A DNA stretch of 39,137 nt from Candidatus Woesearchaeota archaeon. GTDB taxonomy: Archaea; Nanobdellota; Nanobdellia; Woesearchaeales; DSVV01. Below the pieces are notes generated by a model, which was not told the DNA's origin, did not search any database, and saw only the letters and a list, made by a program, of their open reading frames with translations. Position 1 is the stretch's first letter, and the number at the start of each line of letters is the position of its first letter. Made by a program: the position numbers and the translations under genes. Positions 17,901 through 32,900 of the stretch are shown here, one piece after another. The stretch is taken from positions 1-39,137 of the forward strand of contig JAGVYH010000068.1 in the NCBI GenBank assembly GCA_018303325.1, written 5' to 3'.

Positions 17901-20900
17901 CGGATTAAGATATGCGCAGCAGTTTGTGATGAAGAAATTACAAAATGGTGAGAAAGTAACACAAGTTGATATTGACCTAAATTTCTTTGGATTGTTTAAC
18001 AGGGATTATGGCATTGAAAAAGGAGATGAATTGAAAGCGAAACTTATTGCGATGATACAAGCGCGCATTGCTGGTAAAGGCACATTGTTTGAAGTCGGAG
18101 GAGATGAGTTAAGGATAATATTTAATGAGGACGTTTCAGAGGTGGAAGTAAAAGCAATCACTCAGAGTATAATGAACGATTATAACCAATATGTCACTGA
18201 ACCTGCTAATAAATTCATTATTAATCCCGAAATAGAAGAAGGTCAGACTGTAACCACTTATCCAAGCCTTACAGCAGCAATAATGACGACAGATGATAAG
18301 ATTGTTGAGGCAGCGAAGAATGGCAAAAAGGTATTCTTTTCCCTGAACAAATATAATGATCAAAAACTTGCAGAGAAAAAAGCAGAAGGCAAAGTTAGTT
18401 TATTGACTGCGCCAATAATCCCAGATACTTCTGTATTTTTGACGACGTCAAGTATTGATGAGTTCAGCGCAGAATATGGAAAAGCAGATTATGAGAAAGA
18501 ACTTGAAGCGCTCGGAACATTTGTAGAAGACTCATTGATTGATGATATGATGGGTGCGATTGATGATTTCAATGCAGAATTTGTGGGTGAATTAAGTTCA
18601 GAAGAAGTTGAAGAGGTTGCTGAAGAAGGTGGTGCGCAAGGAGTGGAAGAAAGAGTGCAAGGTGGAGGAGTTGAAGGTGTTACAACGCCGCCTGCACTTA
18701 CACCAGAAGTATTAGCTGCATCACCTCTTGCTCAAAAAATTGGCGAGGAAGCAGGAGTTGGAGAAGCTGTTGTGCTATCAGAACCAGTTGCTGCTCCAAC
18801 ACCTATTGCTCCTGAAGTTACACCAGTTGCTGCTCCAAAAGCAGAAGAACCTGCTGTAGCCGCAGCTGTTCCAAAGGCGAGAATAGATGAACTCAGAGAA
18901 GCATTTAAAGGATTGCCTGTTGAAATAGAAGAAATTTCTGACGGAGCTGGATTCTTGCAAGGAATTTCTGGACAGGTTAGATTTGCACATGAAGAGCCGG
19001 GTCGAGATACACCAGAACAATATAAGATTGATATTAATACCATCATTAGTAGGAAAGTTACACCACAATATAAAATTACATTAGACGGTGCCGAATATTA
19101 TATCTCTAGTTCATACACTTCTTTCGGAAGAAAGGCATTTGTAGTTTTTGTTAAATTGCCAGATGATAACAATTATTATGCTAGAACTGTTTATAAAAGC
19201 AATTCCAATGGTGTGTGGAGAGCAATTTCTCATTATAAAAAAGGGCTTGTATTCGGCAAAGGTTTAGAAACAGAAGAGTCTGTAACTTATCCCCATGAAT
19301 TACAAAGAGTATTTGAGAAATTGTCTGCAGAAGAGGAAATTAAATTAGAAAAAGAAGAGGGAAGGCAATTATTCTTAGGTTTGGCAACATGGGATTATAA
19401 AGTTGGTACAACTTTTATTGGTGAAGCAGTGCCAAAGACAGCAATAGAGATTGGTGAGTTTAAGACGGAAGAACCATCCTCTTATACATTTAAGGAAGGA
19501 TTTGAACCAGATTTCTCAACTGCCTCAATTCTCTCAGCTCCAAAGCCATACGATACTTATAATGAAATAGTTAAGAGAAATGTTAAAACATATATTGTTA
19601 AATCCAAAAATGGAAAAGTGAGTTATCTGTTTAATTATGATGAAGTTGATGATGTAGTTTGGATAGGTTCAATACAGCTGACTGAAAGAGTATTTAATAA
19701 ATATGGTTTGAACAGCAGAAGAATAAGCAGTAAATCATTACAACAAAAAACAGAAAAACATAAACCATTAAATGAGCTAACCCTTCCAGCAAAAGAATAT
19801 TGGGAGAGAATACCATTTAGATTCTACGGAGAGCTTGTTGCGCCTGAAGATCCATTATTAAATGAATATATGGATGCCTCTGATTACGTCGAGAGACTAC
19901 CTCCTCTAAAAGATTTCAGAGAAAAAGTTTTAGGAAAACCAAAAGCATTAGAAGTTAAGGCAGCAGAAGCGATACCAGAAATACCACAACCTGCAGAAGT
20001 ACCTACCCCAGAAACACCGATAGTATCGCCTGTTGTAATACCTACTCAACCTACACTTGTAACACCAGCACCTGAACAAGTGATAACACCTGAAGAAGCA
20101 GCAAGATTAGAAGCAGCAAGATTAGAAGCAGCAAAAGCTGCCAAAGAAAAAACAGATAAAGCGCAGGCAATGCTGCCTCAATTTGCAGAAGAAGTAAGAT
20201 TGCTTGGAGATCTGCAGCAAGAAGTCAGTAGATTAGCTCCTGTTGTAGAACAAACCTCGCCTAAAAAAGTCGCAGTTGTCAGCGACATACACGGCGCTTA
20301 TGGCAGACTAAAGCAATTATTAACGTCGACAAATGTAATAACAGATACTGGCGAGCCAAATGTTGATAAAATTATTTTTCTAGGTGATTATATTGACAGG
20401 GGTCAGCAGTCTCTTGCAACTATTGATTATGTTGCTGGTCTTACAGCACAAGGAAAAGCAGTTATGTTATTAGGAAACCACGAGTTTATGTTTATGGGTG
20501 CAATGCAGGGAGATATATCATTATTATGGAATTGGTTATATAATGGCGGTGATTTAGTATTAGAAGAAGCTAATGTTGATTTAAATTGGATAAATTATTT
20601 TAGGCAACTAATTCAAAATAAAATATTGGGTGGATTAACTCAAGAGGAAAGAACAAACTTGAATAATTTTATAAAAGTAATACAGCAAAATCAAAAACTT
20701 CTTAGGGCTTATAATTTACTCAAAACCAATGGCAAATTGCATCATGTTGAAAATGAAGTATTGTATGTACATGGCGGTGTACCAATAGAGCCATCAAACG
20801 GACAGATGTCTTTGAGTTATAGACATTCTGACGGCAACACTTATGATGGCTTAGCTGCAATGCAGGCAATGGAAGACGACATTAAGAGAGATGCTTTTAA

Positions 20901-23900
20901 TTATGGTCAGTATGCTGGCGGTTGGCACAGCCCTGTTTTTGCCGGCGATCCTAAACGCAAAGCAGGAGAATGGTTTAATAAAGTGCAGCAATATGGAACA
21001 ATTGATACAATTCTGACTCAATTAGGCGTAAAGAAGATTATCCATGGTCATACATCCATTAAACTTGGAGAAGGAAATGCACCTTATAATTATTTTAATG
21101 GAAATGTTTTAGGTATTGATTTAGGAATGACTGAACGTTACGGCGGCAGAGGCGGTGTTTTGATTTTAGATAATGCAGAAGGCAGCGAAGGAGATGCTGT
21201 GTTTAATGCGTTTGTTGATGCAGATGCAACAGCAGCAACCACTACATTTGGCGTGGAAAAGTTTGTTGATTATTCACAATATCAGGCAATGAAAAATCAG
21301 CTGGACATATCAAAGAAACAGCTTGTGCAGCAAACGCAAAAAGTTGAAGAATTATTGAAAGAAATATTAATGCTTGAACCAAGCATGGCTGGTGTCATTG
21401 CTGGCAACAGGCCTGAGCTGATGAAAATATTAACAGATGGCGGAATAAACATAAATGAATTGGCAAAGCCAACCATTGGACAATTAATACAGCAGGCATT
21501 GTCAGATGCAAAATACAAGGCAGCAGAAATGCCAATTGCTGCTGGATTAGACAGCTTAAACAAGGCAGTTGACGATTATAATAAAGAACAAACACAGGCG
21601 AAATTAGACGTTGTGAGGTCAAGGCTTAAATCAAGTGTTGTCGACAGGGTTAAATCTAGTACTGATTTGTTAAAAATTATTAATTCTCTTAATGGCAAAG
21701 TTCCATCACAAGTTATTGATTCTCTAAATTCTCAACATTCTGAAATGGCTAAGATAGAAAATGAAATGAAAGCAGTATGGCAGAAAGTGAATGATTTAAG
21801 AACTATTAATGAGAACATAAGAAAAGCAGGATTCATTGGTAAATTATATGAGAATGGCAGGAAAGTATTAACAAGAAGAGACATTACCCAAAGATTAGAT
21901 GAGATAGAGCGTTCATTGGCAAATTATCCAGCGATGAAATCATCTCTTTCTCGAACAATTAATGATATTAGAAAATTTACGCAGGCAACTGTCGCGCAGA
22001 TAACTGAAACAACTGAAACGCCATCAATTAGAGGTTCTACAGATTCTGTAAGTGACTTGGTGAGAAGAGAAGCTGCAGATGCAGCAAATGCGTTGAATAA
22101 ATATAATAGAGATTCGAGAAAATCAGATGGCTGCTCAGCATGTTCTAAAGTTTTAAATGAAGTTTTAAAATTAATATCAGAAAAGAAATATAACGGGGCG
22201 TTAAAAGTTCTGCACCCACAAACAAGAATGAAGAATAAAGAAACACAAGACATATTATTAGCGTCTTGGTTTGGCGAGCAATATGTTAATGATGAAATCA
22301 ACAGAATAGAAATGTTAGACTCTGCGATTGAGACGTTAACACAAGCATTGGGAGAAATTGACGATACTGTTTCTGGTGCAGATGAGCTAAGAGCTCAGGT
22401 AAATGAATATTTGTATTCTATGCACCGCGCTAGTTTTGATGAGACTAATAAACAATTAAAGAAAGCAGCGACGTTAGATGAATTTATTGATTTTGTTGAT
22501 GCCTACAAACAAATAGAATTGGATATGGATTCTGTGGTTTTAAAGGAAGATTCAGAACTCGATAAGGATAGGTTTAACAGTCATTTGGACATAAATGCAA
22601 ATCTTGCAGTCATTGAAACATTGCAAAAACTTGCGCAGGAGCTTGAATATTCAGCTATAACTGAAGAAAGAAAAGCTGAAATTAAACAACAAATTGAAGA
22701 GGAGAAAGCAAAATTATTGCCGAAAGAAGAGATAATAAGAAACCCAATAACCAATCTATTATCCAAAGTAAGCAGCCTAACCATTGAAGAAAGAATCACG
22801 CAGATAACAATTGTACAGCAGCATCCTTCAGTAGATGTCAGAATGAGTGTGTTAGATAATATTGATGCTCTTGCAGATGGACTCTCGCCAGAAGATGCAA
22901 AAGGACTTAAAAAGACAATCTTAACAGAGGCATTGTTTGATCATGGCGAAGATAAATGGAGCTTATTTGCGTCAAGGAGTGTTGCTGACAAAGCATTGTC
23001 GATAATAAATGATAAATCAATTGAAGACTTATTGGGAAACAAAGGCGAGCTTTCTGACGATGATTTATTGGAGATATACAATGAAGTTGATTATTACAGC
23101 GGATTTGCCAGACAGTATTCTGTTTTTGGACGTATACCAATAATCAGAATGTTTGTATCCTCGTCTGAAGCAACGAAACTAAAATTAGCATTAATTGAAG
23201 GAAAAATATCTAAAGATGAAAAGAAAACAATTGAATCTGCAATAACTAAAATTCAAAGAGAGAATGAAAAGGCAAGAAAAGCTGAGGCAGAAGCCAATCC
23301 TGAGAAACTTGCAGAAGATAAGAGTGTTCTGAGAACAGTGTGGGACACGGCGAGAAAAACATATAGGGTTTACAATAAAATACCCCGCCTTATTAAATAT
23401 ACAGTTGTATATCCTGCTATTTTGTTAGGGATTGGCACTGGAATGTCTTTAGTCAACTGGAGAAATGCACTGTTAACTCTTGAAAGGCATCCTGTGCTTG
23501 CGCCTGCTGCTATTGGGGTTGGTGTTTTCGCAGGAGTTTATAGCAGCGTAACTCTAATTAAATTAGGTATAGGGGCTTACAGAATATTAATTGCATCTGC
23601 AACGTCAAAAACAGAAGAGATGAATAAATTAATTGAAGGGCTCTCTCGACGAGAACTGCTTGAAAAATTATCGCCTGTGCTCCCAGAAGCAGTTATGTTC
23701 GCATTAGTTAATACGCCTGCTGAGAAAAGAGGGGTTATTTTAATCGGCGCAGGTGTCAACGTTGAAAAACTGCGGGAAGTATTTGAATTATTTGAAAGTG
23801 GGATGGAAACAACATGGTTCGAAGAATACAACTCTTTCCCATTAAGTTATCGAGAATCAATTAAAGGAAAAGTTCCAAAGGCAAAAATAACAGGTGTAAT

Positions 23901-26900
23901 TTCTATCGGCAAACCAGAGGAAGGCGCAGGCACAACCGCAGGTGTATTCAAAGGAACCATTGATGGTGTTGAAAAAGAGGTTGCTGTAAAGATTATTAAA
24001 ACCACAAAAGATGCTAGAACATATCCTGATGAATTTGAAGTTATAATACAATCAGCAAGAAATGAAGCGCAAAAAGCAGATGAATTGCAAAAGATACTCC
24101 CTGCACCTCATCATTATGGTATTGTCGACGCTGGAAGAAATCCTGCGATTGCAATGGAAATATTTGAAGGAATTATATCTAATTGGTTAATCAGCTATAC
24201 AGAGGATGAGCTTGCAGAATATTTCACAGAAAGCGCATATAAGCAGCTTGAGGAAGGAGTGAGAAAAGCAAAAGAAGCAGGATGGATGAGCCATGACCTT
24301 AACTTTGCAATATTAACAAGCGACCAAGTATTAAATGGTGTGCAGTATAAGAAAGGCGATGTTATCTTCTTTGATTTTGGCGCATGGGTAAAAACATCTG
24401 ATATACCTAAAGGAACAGCAGGTCCAGTATCATGGGAGCGCCATCTTGAAGATATTAAACAGAAATTTGACAAGGCAAATGAAATCAAAAAAGAGAGAGA
24501 AAAGAAAAAAGCAGAAGCAGAACAACCAGCTCCGACGACAACCGAAGTAGAGCCTGCAGCAGAAGCACCAACCATCTCCACAGAAACCATCGCCGCAAAC
24601 ATCAAGCATATACCTGAAACAGCAATAACATTACAAGACGGTACACAATCTACTTTAAGAGAGCAATCTGCAGTTATTTTACAGTCAGCATTAAAAGGCG
24701 AACTTCCAGAACTAAATGAAGAGCAGAAAACATCACTCAAACAAAAATTGATTGAAATAACAGGAGAAGAAAAAGGAGAAGAGATATGGAAAATAATAGA
24801 AGGCCGTCCAGATGCGGCTCAAGTATTTGCTGCAATGAATTCTATTGCTAATCTTCTTGAACAAAATAACGTCGAGAAACCTGTTTCTGATGCTTACAAT
24901 GCTGTTAAAAGCGTGATGTTAATTGGTGGGATGATACCTGCTGAGATGCCTGAAGCAGAGGAAGCAAAAACTCCTGTTAATCTTGATTCTTATCTAATAA
25001 AATTAGCAGATTTTGCCAACAAAGTGCTGAATGTCAATAGATTGCCTAAAATATTACAGAATAGAGTGCCTGTTTACAGAGCTGTCGAGAGAAAATATGC
25101 AGGTTTACCTGACAAGCAAGGTGTAAATTATTGGTCTATCGGTACTGCAAATAGAGCATATTCTGAAAACTTTTTAGCTGATAATCCTGATTATGTTCTC
25201 ATTGAAAGTACAATAGGCGAATTAAGGAAGGTAGGTGATGTAGAAATCCATTATCAAGGAGAAAAATTATATTTGCGAAATTTTAAAGAAACCCCGTTTT
25301 TTAGGATTGTTGCTGAAAGCAGCGCAGAGAAAGTGGAAGAAAAAGTATCTGCAGAACCACAAGCTCCGACGACAACCGAAGCAGAGCCTGCAGCAGAAGC
25401 ACTACCAGAACAGCCAACCCAACCGTCTACACTTCTATCAACCATAAGAAGCACGACGACAAAAGCAATTGTTGGCACTTTAAGTGCAGGATTGTCATTA
25501 ATAGGTGTTTCTCCAGATGCAGCTGCACAAGTTGCGCAGAAGGCTTCTGAAACACCCTCTTATATATGGTCACTAATACAAGCGTTTGCTATACCCATCT
25601 TAGTTGCTAGTGTACCTATTGTTGTGTTGGTATCAGGGGTGGTTGTTTCTATAAAAATATCAGAAACAGAATGGTGGAATAAAATTCAATATTCGCGAGA
25701 AACAAAGAAAAAACAATCTGCCACTTCTAAATTTAATGAATTAGTTGAGAGAAGTGCTAGTTTAGACGAATTTGTTGCATTGTTTAATAAAGGTGGCAAA
25801 ACAGAGAGAGAAGCATTATTTGATATCCTAAACAACAGATTAAGTGACACTTCTTATCATATTGTAATGCAAGATATGCCTGTCAAGGCAAGACAAATTT
25901 TTGTAAAAGAATTGTTAGTAAAGATTGTTGAAAATGGTGATTATGAAGTTGCAGTTAAGTCATTGGACATCTTAATGTATTATAACAAAGGTTATAGCTT
26001 AGAAAACTCTCCTTATTTCACTGAAGATGAGAAGAGGATTATACTAAACAGAATAAGAGAAATGACACTAAGCATTATTCCTAGTAAAAAGTATAAAGGG
26101 CAAAGATATGCTGAAAAATTTTCTATTAAAGAATTGATGAAAAAAGAGCCAAAAAAAGATGTGCAAAAAGAAGTAGAAAGATTAAAGAAAGAATACAAAA
26201 AGGCAAAAAGTGATTATGATAAAAGAAAGATAATGGCAGCTCTTGCTTATTATGGAGATAAATCTGCTATTCCTTTTGTGATTGATGTAATTAATGACCG
26301 CAGAAAATATGAATATATTGACGTAGAATCTGTAACAACAAACATGCCTTATCCAGAAGTGATTGAAAGATTGATAGAAGCACATGATAAACATGAATCA
26401 ATTGTACCATCTCGTAGTATAGACAGCACATCGGCTATTGTTTCAAGAATTCTTGCAAGTAACCCACAAATAACATATGATTATGTCCTGAAATATTATG
26501 AAGATGAGGAGACACTCAAAAGCAGGAGAGAAGCATTATTAAGCTATTATATGGGGTATATTGACCTTACAAAACTAGATACAGCTACAATTATTAAGCT
26601 GCTCAAGAAGCATCCAGATGATATTGGTGAAATTGCTGGAAGGATTAGAGCACAAGGAATTACTGCACCAGAAATAAGAGATGAATTATACGCGCTTTTG
26701 GCAGCTAATCAAGATAAGTTTTACATAACATGGGAAATCATGCTCACTTTAATGCAGAGTTATGGTGAACTTGATTTACTGGAAAACTATCTTGAAATTG
26801 TCAATTTTGGTTCAAATCTAAGGAGACATGATACAGGAGTAAAGGATATAATTTCAGGACAAACAGAAAGAAAACAGGAAATTGTAAACAGATTAATATC

Positions 26901-29900
26901 AATTGCGAGACAAAGTCAAAATAAAGTAGCAAAACGAAATGCACTGATAACATTAATAAAATTATCAACCACACCAGAAATATACAAAGAAACAAAGCAA
27001 TTATTAATAGAAATGATTTCTGATAAACAAAAAGTCCCTGACATAGATTTCATGTATAAATTATTTGAATTTACAGAAGCTGAAGAGGCTGTAAGATTAA
27101 TTATAGAAAGATATCATGAGGAAACAGTTGTTCGCATTAAAAAGATGATTACTACACACTTTTATCAAATATTAACAGAAAAAATTGAAAAAGAAAAAGC
27201 AGTTGAACTGTTGCTTGCTTATCTCGAAAAAGAGACTGACAAGGATATGAAGATAATAATAATCAGTGCGTTTGCTAAAATAGGAAGCGAGAAAGCAGTT
27301 GATCCATTAATTAAGCAATTGAAGGACAAGAATAACAGCGAGGAAGTAAGAAAAGCAATTATTAATTCTTTAAGTCAGATTGCTAGCGGGAATAAATTAG
27401 TGTTAGAAGAATTAAAAAATATTCTAAAACTAACAAGTAAAACACAAATAACAGATATTGAAACAAGGCGTTATATTTTAAATGCAATCTCTAATTTACT
27501 CTCGCCAAAAGAATTTTTTTATTTTGAATCATTAGTATCATTAACAATAAAAGAAGAAATTCAAGCTACTAGTGAATTATATGATAATAATATTTTCCCT
27601 ACACCTTATCTTATTGCTGAATATAGAACCTCTGAAAACAAAAAAGCAACAATAGATGAGTGGAAATCTACACTGTCACAATTTAAAGCAAAAACATTAA
27701 AATTAAATCGTGAAAATAAACTCCATCGTGAATTAGGCTATACAAATTACAGGGCAGACATTGACTGCTGTTTCTCGTCAACAAAAGTAAAAGGGTTTAC
27801 TTATGAGGCATATTTACAACTTTTTGTTCAGAAAGATGTCCTTGGGCCAGTTGAATTAGCTGGAGAGCAAGAAGCTGAGTTAGTCTATGCAGGCTATGAA
27901 GCATATAAAGTTTATGATTACCTTGTAAGGTTAAGCAAGAAAGCAAAACAATCAGGCAGAAAAGTGTTAGTAGTACCAAATTACAGTTATGGCAGATTTG
28001 TAATTGAGCCAATTGAAAAAGAGTTGAGAAAATTGGGTAATGTAATTATACAGCCAGCAAGGATTGGCTCAACAGAATCACATGGAAATGAATATGTGCT
28101 CCATGCAGATAATACTGAAAGATTATTCTCTGATGAAACTGAAAGAATGATAATGGAAGAAGAACCAATTATAGTAATGCTAGACGGCAGTAATTCTTTT
28201 GGAAGAAGCAGCAGAGATGCACGTTATCCAGACGCACAAAAAGGTTTTGTCAATATTGCAATTGCAGTTAATGATGCATTAGGTGTTAAGTATAAACCTG
28301 AAAATATGAAAAGAACAGATGAGCATATTGCAGGATTAAGAGGAACAGAAGAATATGCAAAACAAAAGGCAAGATTAGAAAAGTATGCATCAACTAAAAC
28401 AACAACTAAAGCAACGCCATACACAGTTCATTATTGGAATCCTGCTGGAACTGCATTAGCCTTATCACAAGGTTGGCATGAAGGGAGAGTAGTTGCTGAT
28501 AAGGTTAAGGTCACAGAAGCAGAAAACATTCAATGGCCAGTAATGATTATCATTAATTCTGTGTTTAACGACGGCTACAATGATGTTTCTTTGCCAGAAA
28601 AGATAAAACAATTAGGCAATAACAAGCCGCATCAATCTGCTTATTTTGATGACACCCATCACATACAAGAGATTAACTTTAAGCTTGGCCTTTATGGTGT
28701 TGAAATAACTGACAAGGTTTACCAAAAAATAAGAGATGCTTTTGTTGATATTTTGCACAGAGAGCAGCAAACATCATTATATCAAGCAATAGAACAATCT
28801 GGCATTATAACACATAAACAAGCAACAGTGATGAGACTGCATAAATTACAAGGCAAGAATAAAGCAGTTATAAAACAAGAGCTTGAAAAGAAACTTGCAA
28901 GGAAAAAGATAGCATTGTTTTCATCAAACCTTGGTAAATTAGTAGAAATTATTGCAACTTCATCAATTGTTGCTGACGAGGGATTAGAATTAAGAATAAC
29001 TTCAACTGAAACAAACATCCATGCAGAGTTTGCTCAAGAAGACCATCCTATCCCTGCTGATAAATTAGCCAAAACCATTGATGATAAAATTGAAGAAGAA
29101 ACAGGTGTTGACACCGACGTTAAATGCGGCGGAAGCTGTGATATAATATTAAATACTGATGATTTGCAGCAAATGCAAGCATCAGGCGTGACACACACTG
29201 ATATTTCTAATGTTGTCGAAGAAGTAATAATAACGACAGCAAACGAAGAATATGCGCAAAGAAGAGAAGATGTTAGTGAACAGCTACCGACGACAGAGCC
29301 TGCAGCAACAACCGAGGGAGAACAACCAGCGACTACAGAAACAGCACAGGCAGGAGTTGAAGAAGAAGCAGAACCCACTAAACCACCTACAATTCTATCC
29401 ACTCTAAGAAGCACGACGACAAAAGCGATAGTCTATCCAATAGTTGCTGCGATAATCGGGATTTCGCAATTTCTCCCAGCAATATCACTGGCTCAGGAGC
29501 TGCTATCTCAACAGCCATCTGCTCCACCACAAGCTCTACCAGCTGTGACATCACCAGCTCCGACAGAACAAGCGCAGGTTGGTGTTAAAGGAGTAGAAGG
29601 AGAGGCAAGAATATTAGCGCCAACAGAAACTGAAACCTCTTTAGAAGAAACACCAAGTGCTGTAACTGAAAGAACGTTTAGTGGGGATTTCCAACTTTAT
29701 TTAATAAATCGTAGAGTTCCTCTTGATATCGCCAGTAAGTATGATAAAAAATTCACTGTTAATCGTATAAACGATTTATACAACTATCAGAAAATACTAC
29801 CAGAACAGGCAAATAAAGATATAGCAACTTGGAGATTTAATGACTTAGAAAAGGAAGAGTTAACTAAAAATAATGTACCGATTGATGTTGCCAGCACCTA

Positions 29901-32900
29901 TCACTACAAATTCGATTATGTAAGAGACATAATTGTGTTATACCAAAAGGGCATTATGCCAGAACAAGCAAATGCAGAAGCAGAAAAGTTTCGTGAAGCA
30001 GCATCCTCTGAAGATATTTTTCAGTTCTTAACAAATGGTTATACAGCAGAAAAAGCTAATCCTATGATTGAAAGTTATGGGAGTAGATTTTCAGCTGGGA
30101 TGATGTTATTCTTGATAGAAAATCATATCAACCTAAACGAAGCAATGGAATTTGATTCTCGATTTTCTCGTCATGATGTAGAACAAATTATATATTTAAT
30201 CAATAAACATAAAATTAATCCAAAAACAGCAAACAGTTATGATAAACGATTTGATGGATATGATGTAATACAATTTATTGAGCATGATATTGGATGGGAA
30301 GAAGCGAATAAGTATTATGAAAAAGGTGGTGTTGATATAAGTAATATATGGACTAATGAATATATAAAACCTTTTTTTAGTTATCTTGGTTTATTTGGTT
30401 CTGTATCTGCAGCATTATTTTCTTTAGTAATGGTTAGAAAAGGCAAATGGGGTGTAAGATTTGCAACACCAGCTCAAGTTGCTAAAGCGTTAGGAAGCAA
30501 GGATTACGAAGTCAGAGAAAATGCAAAAAAAAGAATCATAGTATTAGCAAAAAACGCAAAGACTACAACCCAAATGAAAAAATTAGTTAATGCTATTAAC
30601 TATAAATTATGGTCTACAAAAGCAATAGAACATCTAATAAATAATATTATCACTAATGGTGCAATCCCTGAGCAATTATATCTATTATCTACTTTAACAA
30701 ACAGAAAAGGAGTATCAATGCAGAAAAATTTAGATGCCAATGTAAACGAGGAATTAAAAAATATAGTGCCCCACATAAAAACAATCGCACAGTATATAGC
30801 AATTTCACCATTGATTGTAGGTTCAAAGGGCACAGTGCATAGAACATTAGAAAATGATTTACCAGTTTATAACGAATTAGCGAACAAAAAAGAGGAATTA
30901 GAAACTTTACTATTAATACATATTAACAGTCAAGATGAACTTATAAGATTAGCGGCAATACCTGCTGTTTATATGAATGTAAACAGTGGAGTGTTATCAA
31001 AAGAAAAAGCAGCAGAACTTCTAATTATTGCTTTAGAAAAAGAGCAGGATGAGAATGTAGAAAAGGATATAATAACAGCATTACGTCTTGGTCAGTATAC
31101 TTCTGCTATACCATATGTAATATCACATTTAGAGAAAAAGCAAGATAAGGATAAAAGATTGCAATTATTATTTGTATTAAACGAGTTGTTATCAGAGGAA
31201 ATATTCTGGCCATTAATGAAGTACGCTGAAAAAGAAAAGGACAACGAAATATTATCAGAAATAGTAAAATTATTACAAAAAAACTTAAACCAAGAGATAA
31301 GAGATAAATTATTTGAAAAAGACGAAACAGGAAAATATATTTATCTTGAGCATTCTTCCCCTTCAGTAAGACAGATTGCTATAAAACTTATTGTGTTATC
31401 TGAAAATCAACAAACAGTAACTGCATTACTTGAAATATTTGAGAATGAGAAAAACCCAGACATAATTGCACTTATACTTTCAACCTTTAATTCGTACAAT
31501 ATTAAAACTTACAAAGAAAATCTGCCTAAATTAGAAAAAATATTATTAACACAAGATGAAACTGGAAAATATGTTTATATTGAGCATGATAATGATGATG
31601 TTAGATTAAATGCTGCAGAAATCATAGAAAGAAATATGCTTGTTAAAGCAGTTAAACCATTAGAGAAGCAGTTACAAAAAGAAAAAGATAAGAAGGTAAA
31701 GAAACAAATAATTGATGCATTAGCTCCTATTGGTAATGTAGAAACAGGCATCATATTAATTCCTTATCTAGAAGATGAAGAGTCTATAAGTAGTCCTGCA
31801 AGAAACGCAATATCCAAACTTATCAAGTTTATAGATGACTCTGAGTTAGAACCGCTTGTTCTTGCCTTAATTAGTGTAATGGACAATAAGAATAAGGCCG
31901 ATAATGTAAAAATTTCTGCTATGGAACTCTTGGTTACTACAGGAATCGATAAAGCAGTTGATGCTGTCATTGAGCAGTTGAAAGATAAAAGCAATAGTGA
32001 TAAATTTAAAATAGCAATCATAAACGCATTAATAGACGAAGTAGGCAGGATTAAAAGTGAAAAAATAGTTGATATATTGATAGAGCAATTAAAAGATAAG
32101 AAGAATAACGATAAGGTAAGGATAGCTATTGTGTCCAGATTAAGTATAATTACCGCAAATGTGTACGAATCAAGCAAATTAAGTTTAACTAAAAAGGAGA
32201 ACATAATCGATTCATTGATAGAAGAATTAAAAGACAACTTAAAAAGTGATGAAGCCAGAAATAGTGATGAAGTTAGGATAGCCATAATCGGTGCATTAGG
32301 GGGAATAAAGATATCTGAATTAGAAGAAATAAGAGCAGACAGATTAAGAATTGAGTTTATAAAGCAATTGAAAGATAAGGATAACAACAGCGATGCAGTG
32401 AGATTAAAGATTTTAAAATCCTTTGGTATAATAATAATAGGGGGTAACCCATTAGAGCCATTATTAGAAGAATTAAAAGATAAAGGTAACAGTGATGTAA
32501 TAAGGTTATATATTATTGCTATATTGGGGAATCTAAACAAAAAAAAGACAGTTGAGCCATTGATAGAGCAATTGAAAGATAATAGTAATAGTAAGGATGT
32601 TCTAACAAAAATAGTAGAATCTCTTATCAAATTTAATCCAAGTTTACTTGCCAAGAAGCTGGGCATTAATATCAAACTAACGCATTATTTGATTAGTGGC
32701 CAAACAAATTTGGATGGTCTTACTAAATTTACCAGAATCTTTGACGAAGAGTTTAAAAGAACTGCAAATGAGATAGCATACAATCTGGCAAGAGAAAAGA
32801 CACAGCACCCTGCAGAGCACCACATTGAAGAAGATGAGAAATACAGTCTGTTTGATCATCTGTTCAATATAAAAGGTGATAAAAAACCTGAGCAAGAACT

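Noticed and set aside
25040-25310. ADP-ribosyltransferase-like domain (VPVYRAVERKYAGL, NYWSIGTANRAYSENF)
   Set aside because: Only a loose resemblance in the Y-R and S/W positions; the catalytic glutamate motif could not be placed.
31764-32675. 303-aa open frame on the minus strand
   Set aside because: It lies antisense to the HEAT repeats of the giant gene. Its Ser/Leu/Ile-rich composition is the complement of the AT-rich repeat codons, and it has no promoter or domain.
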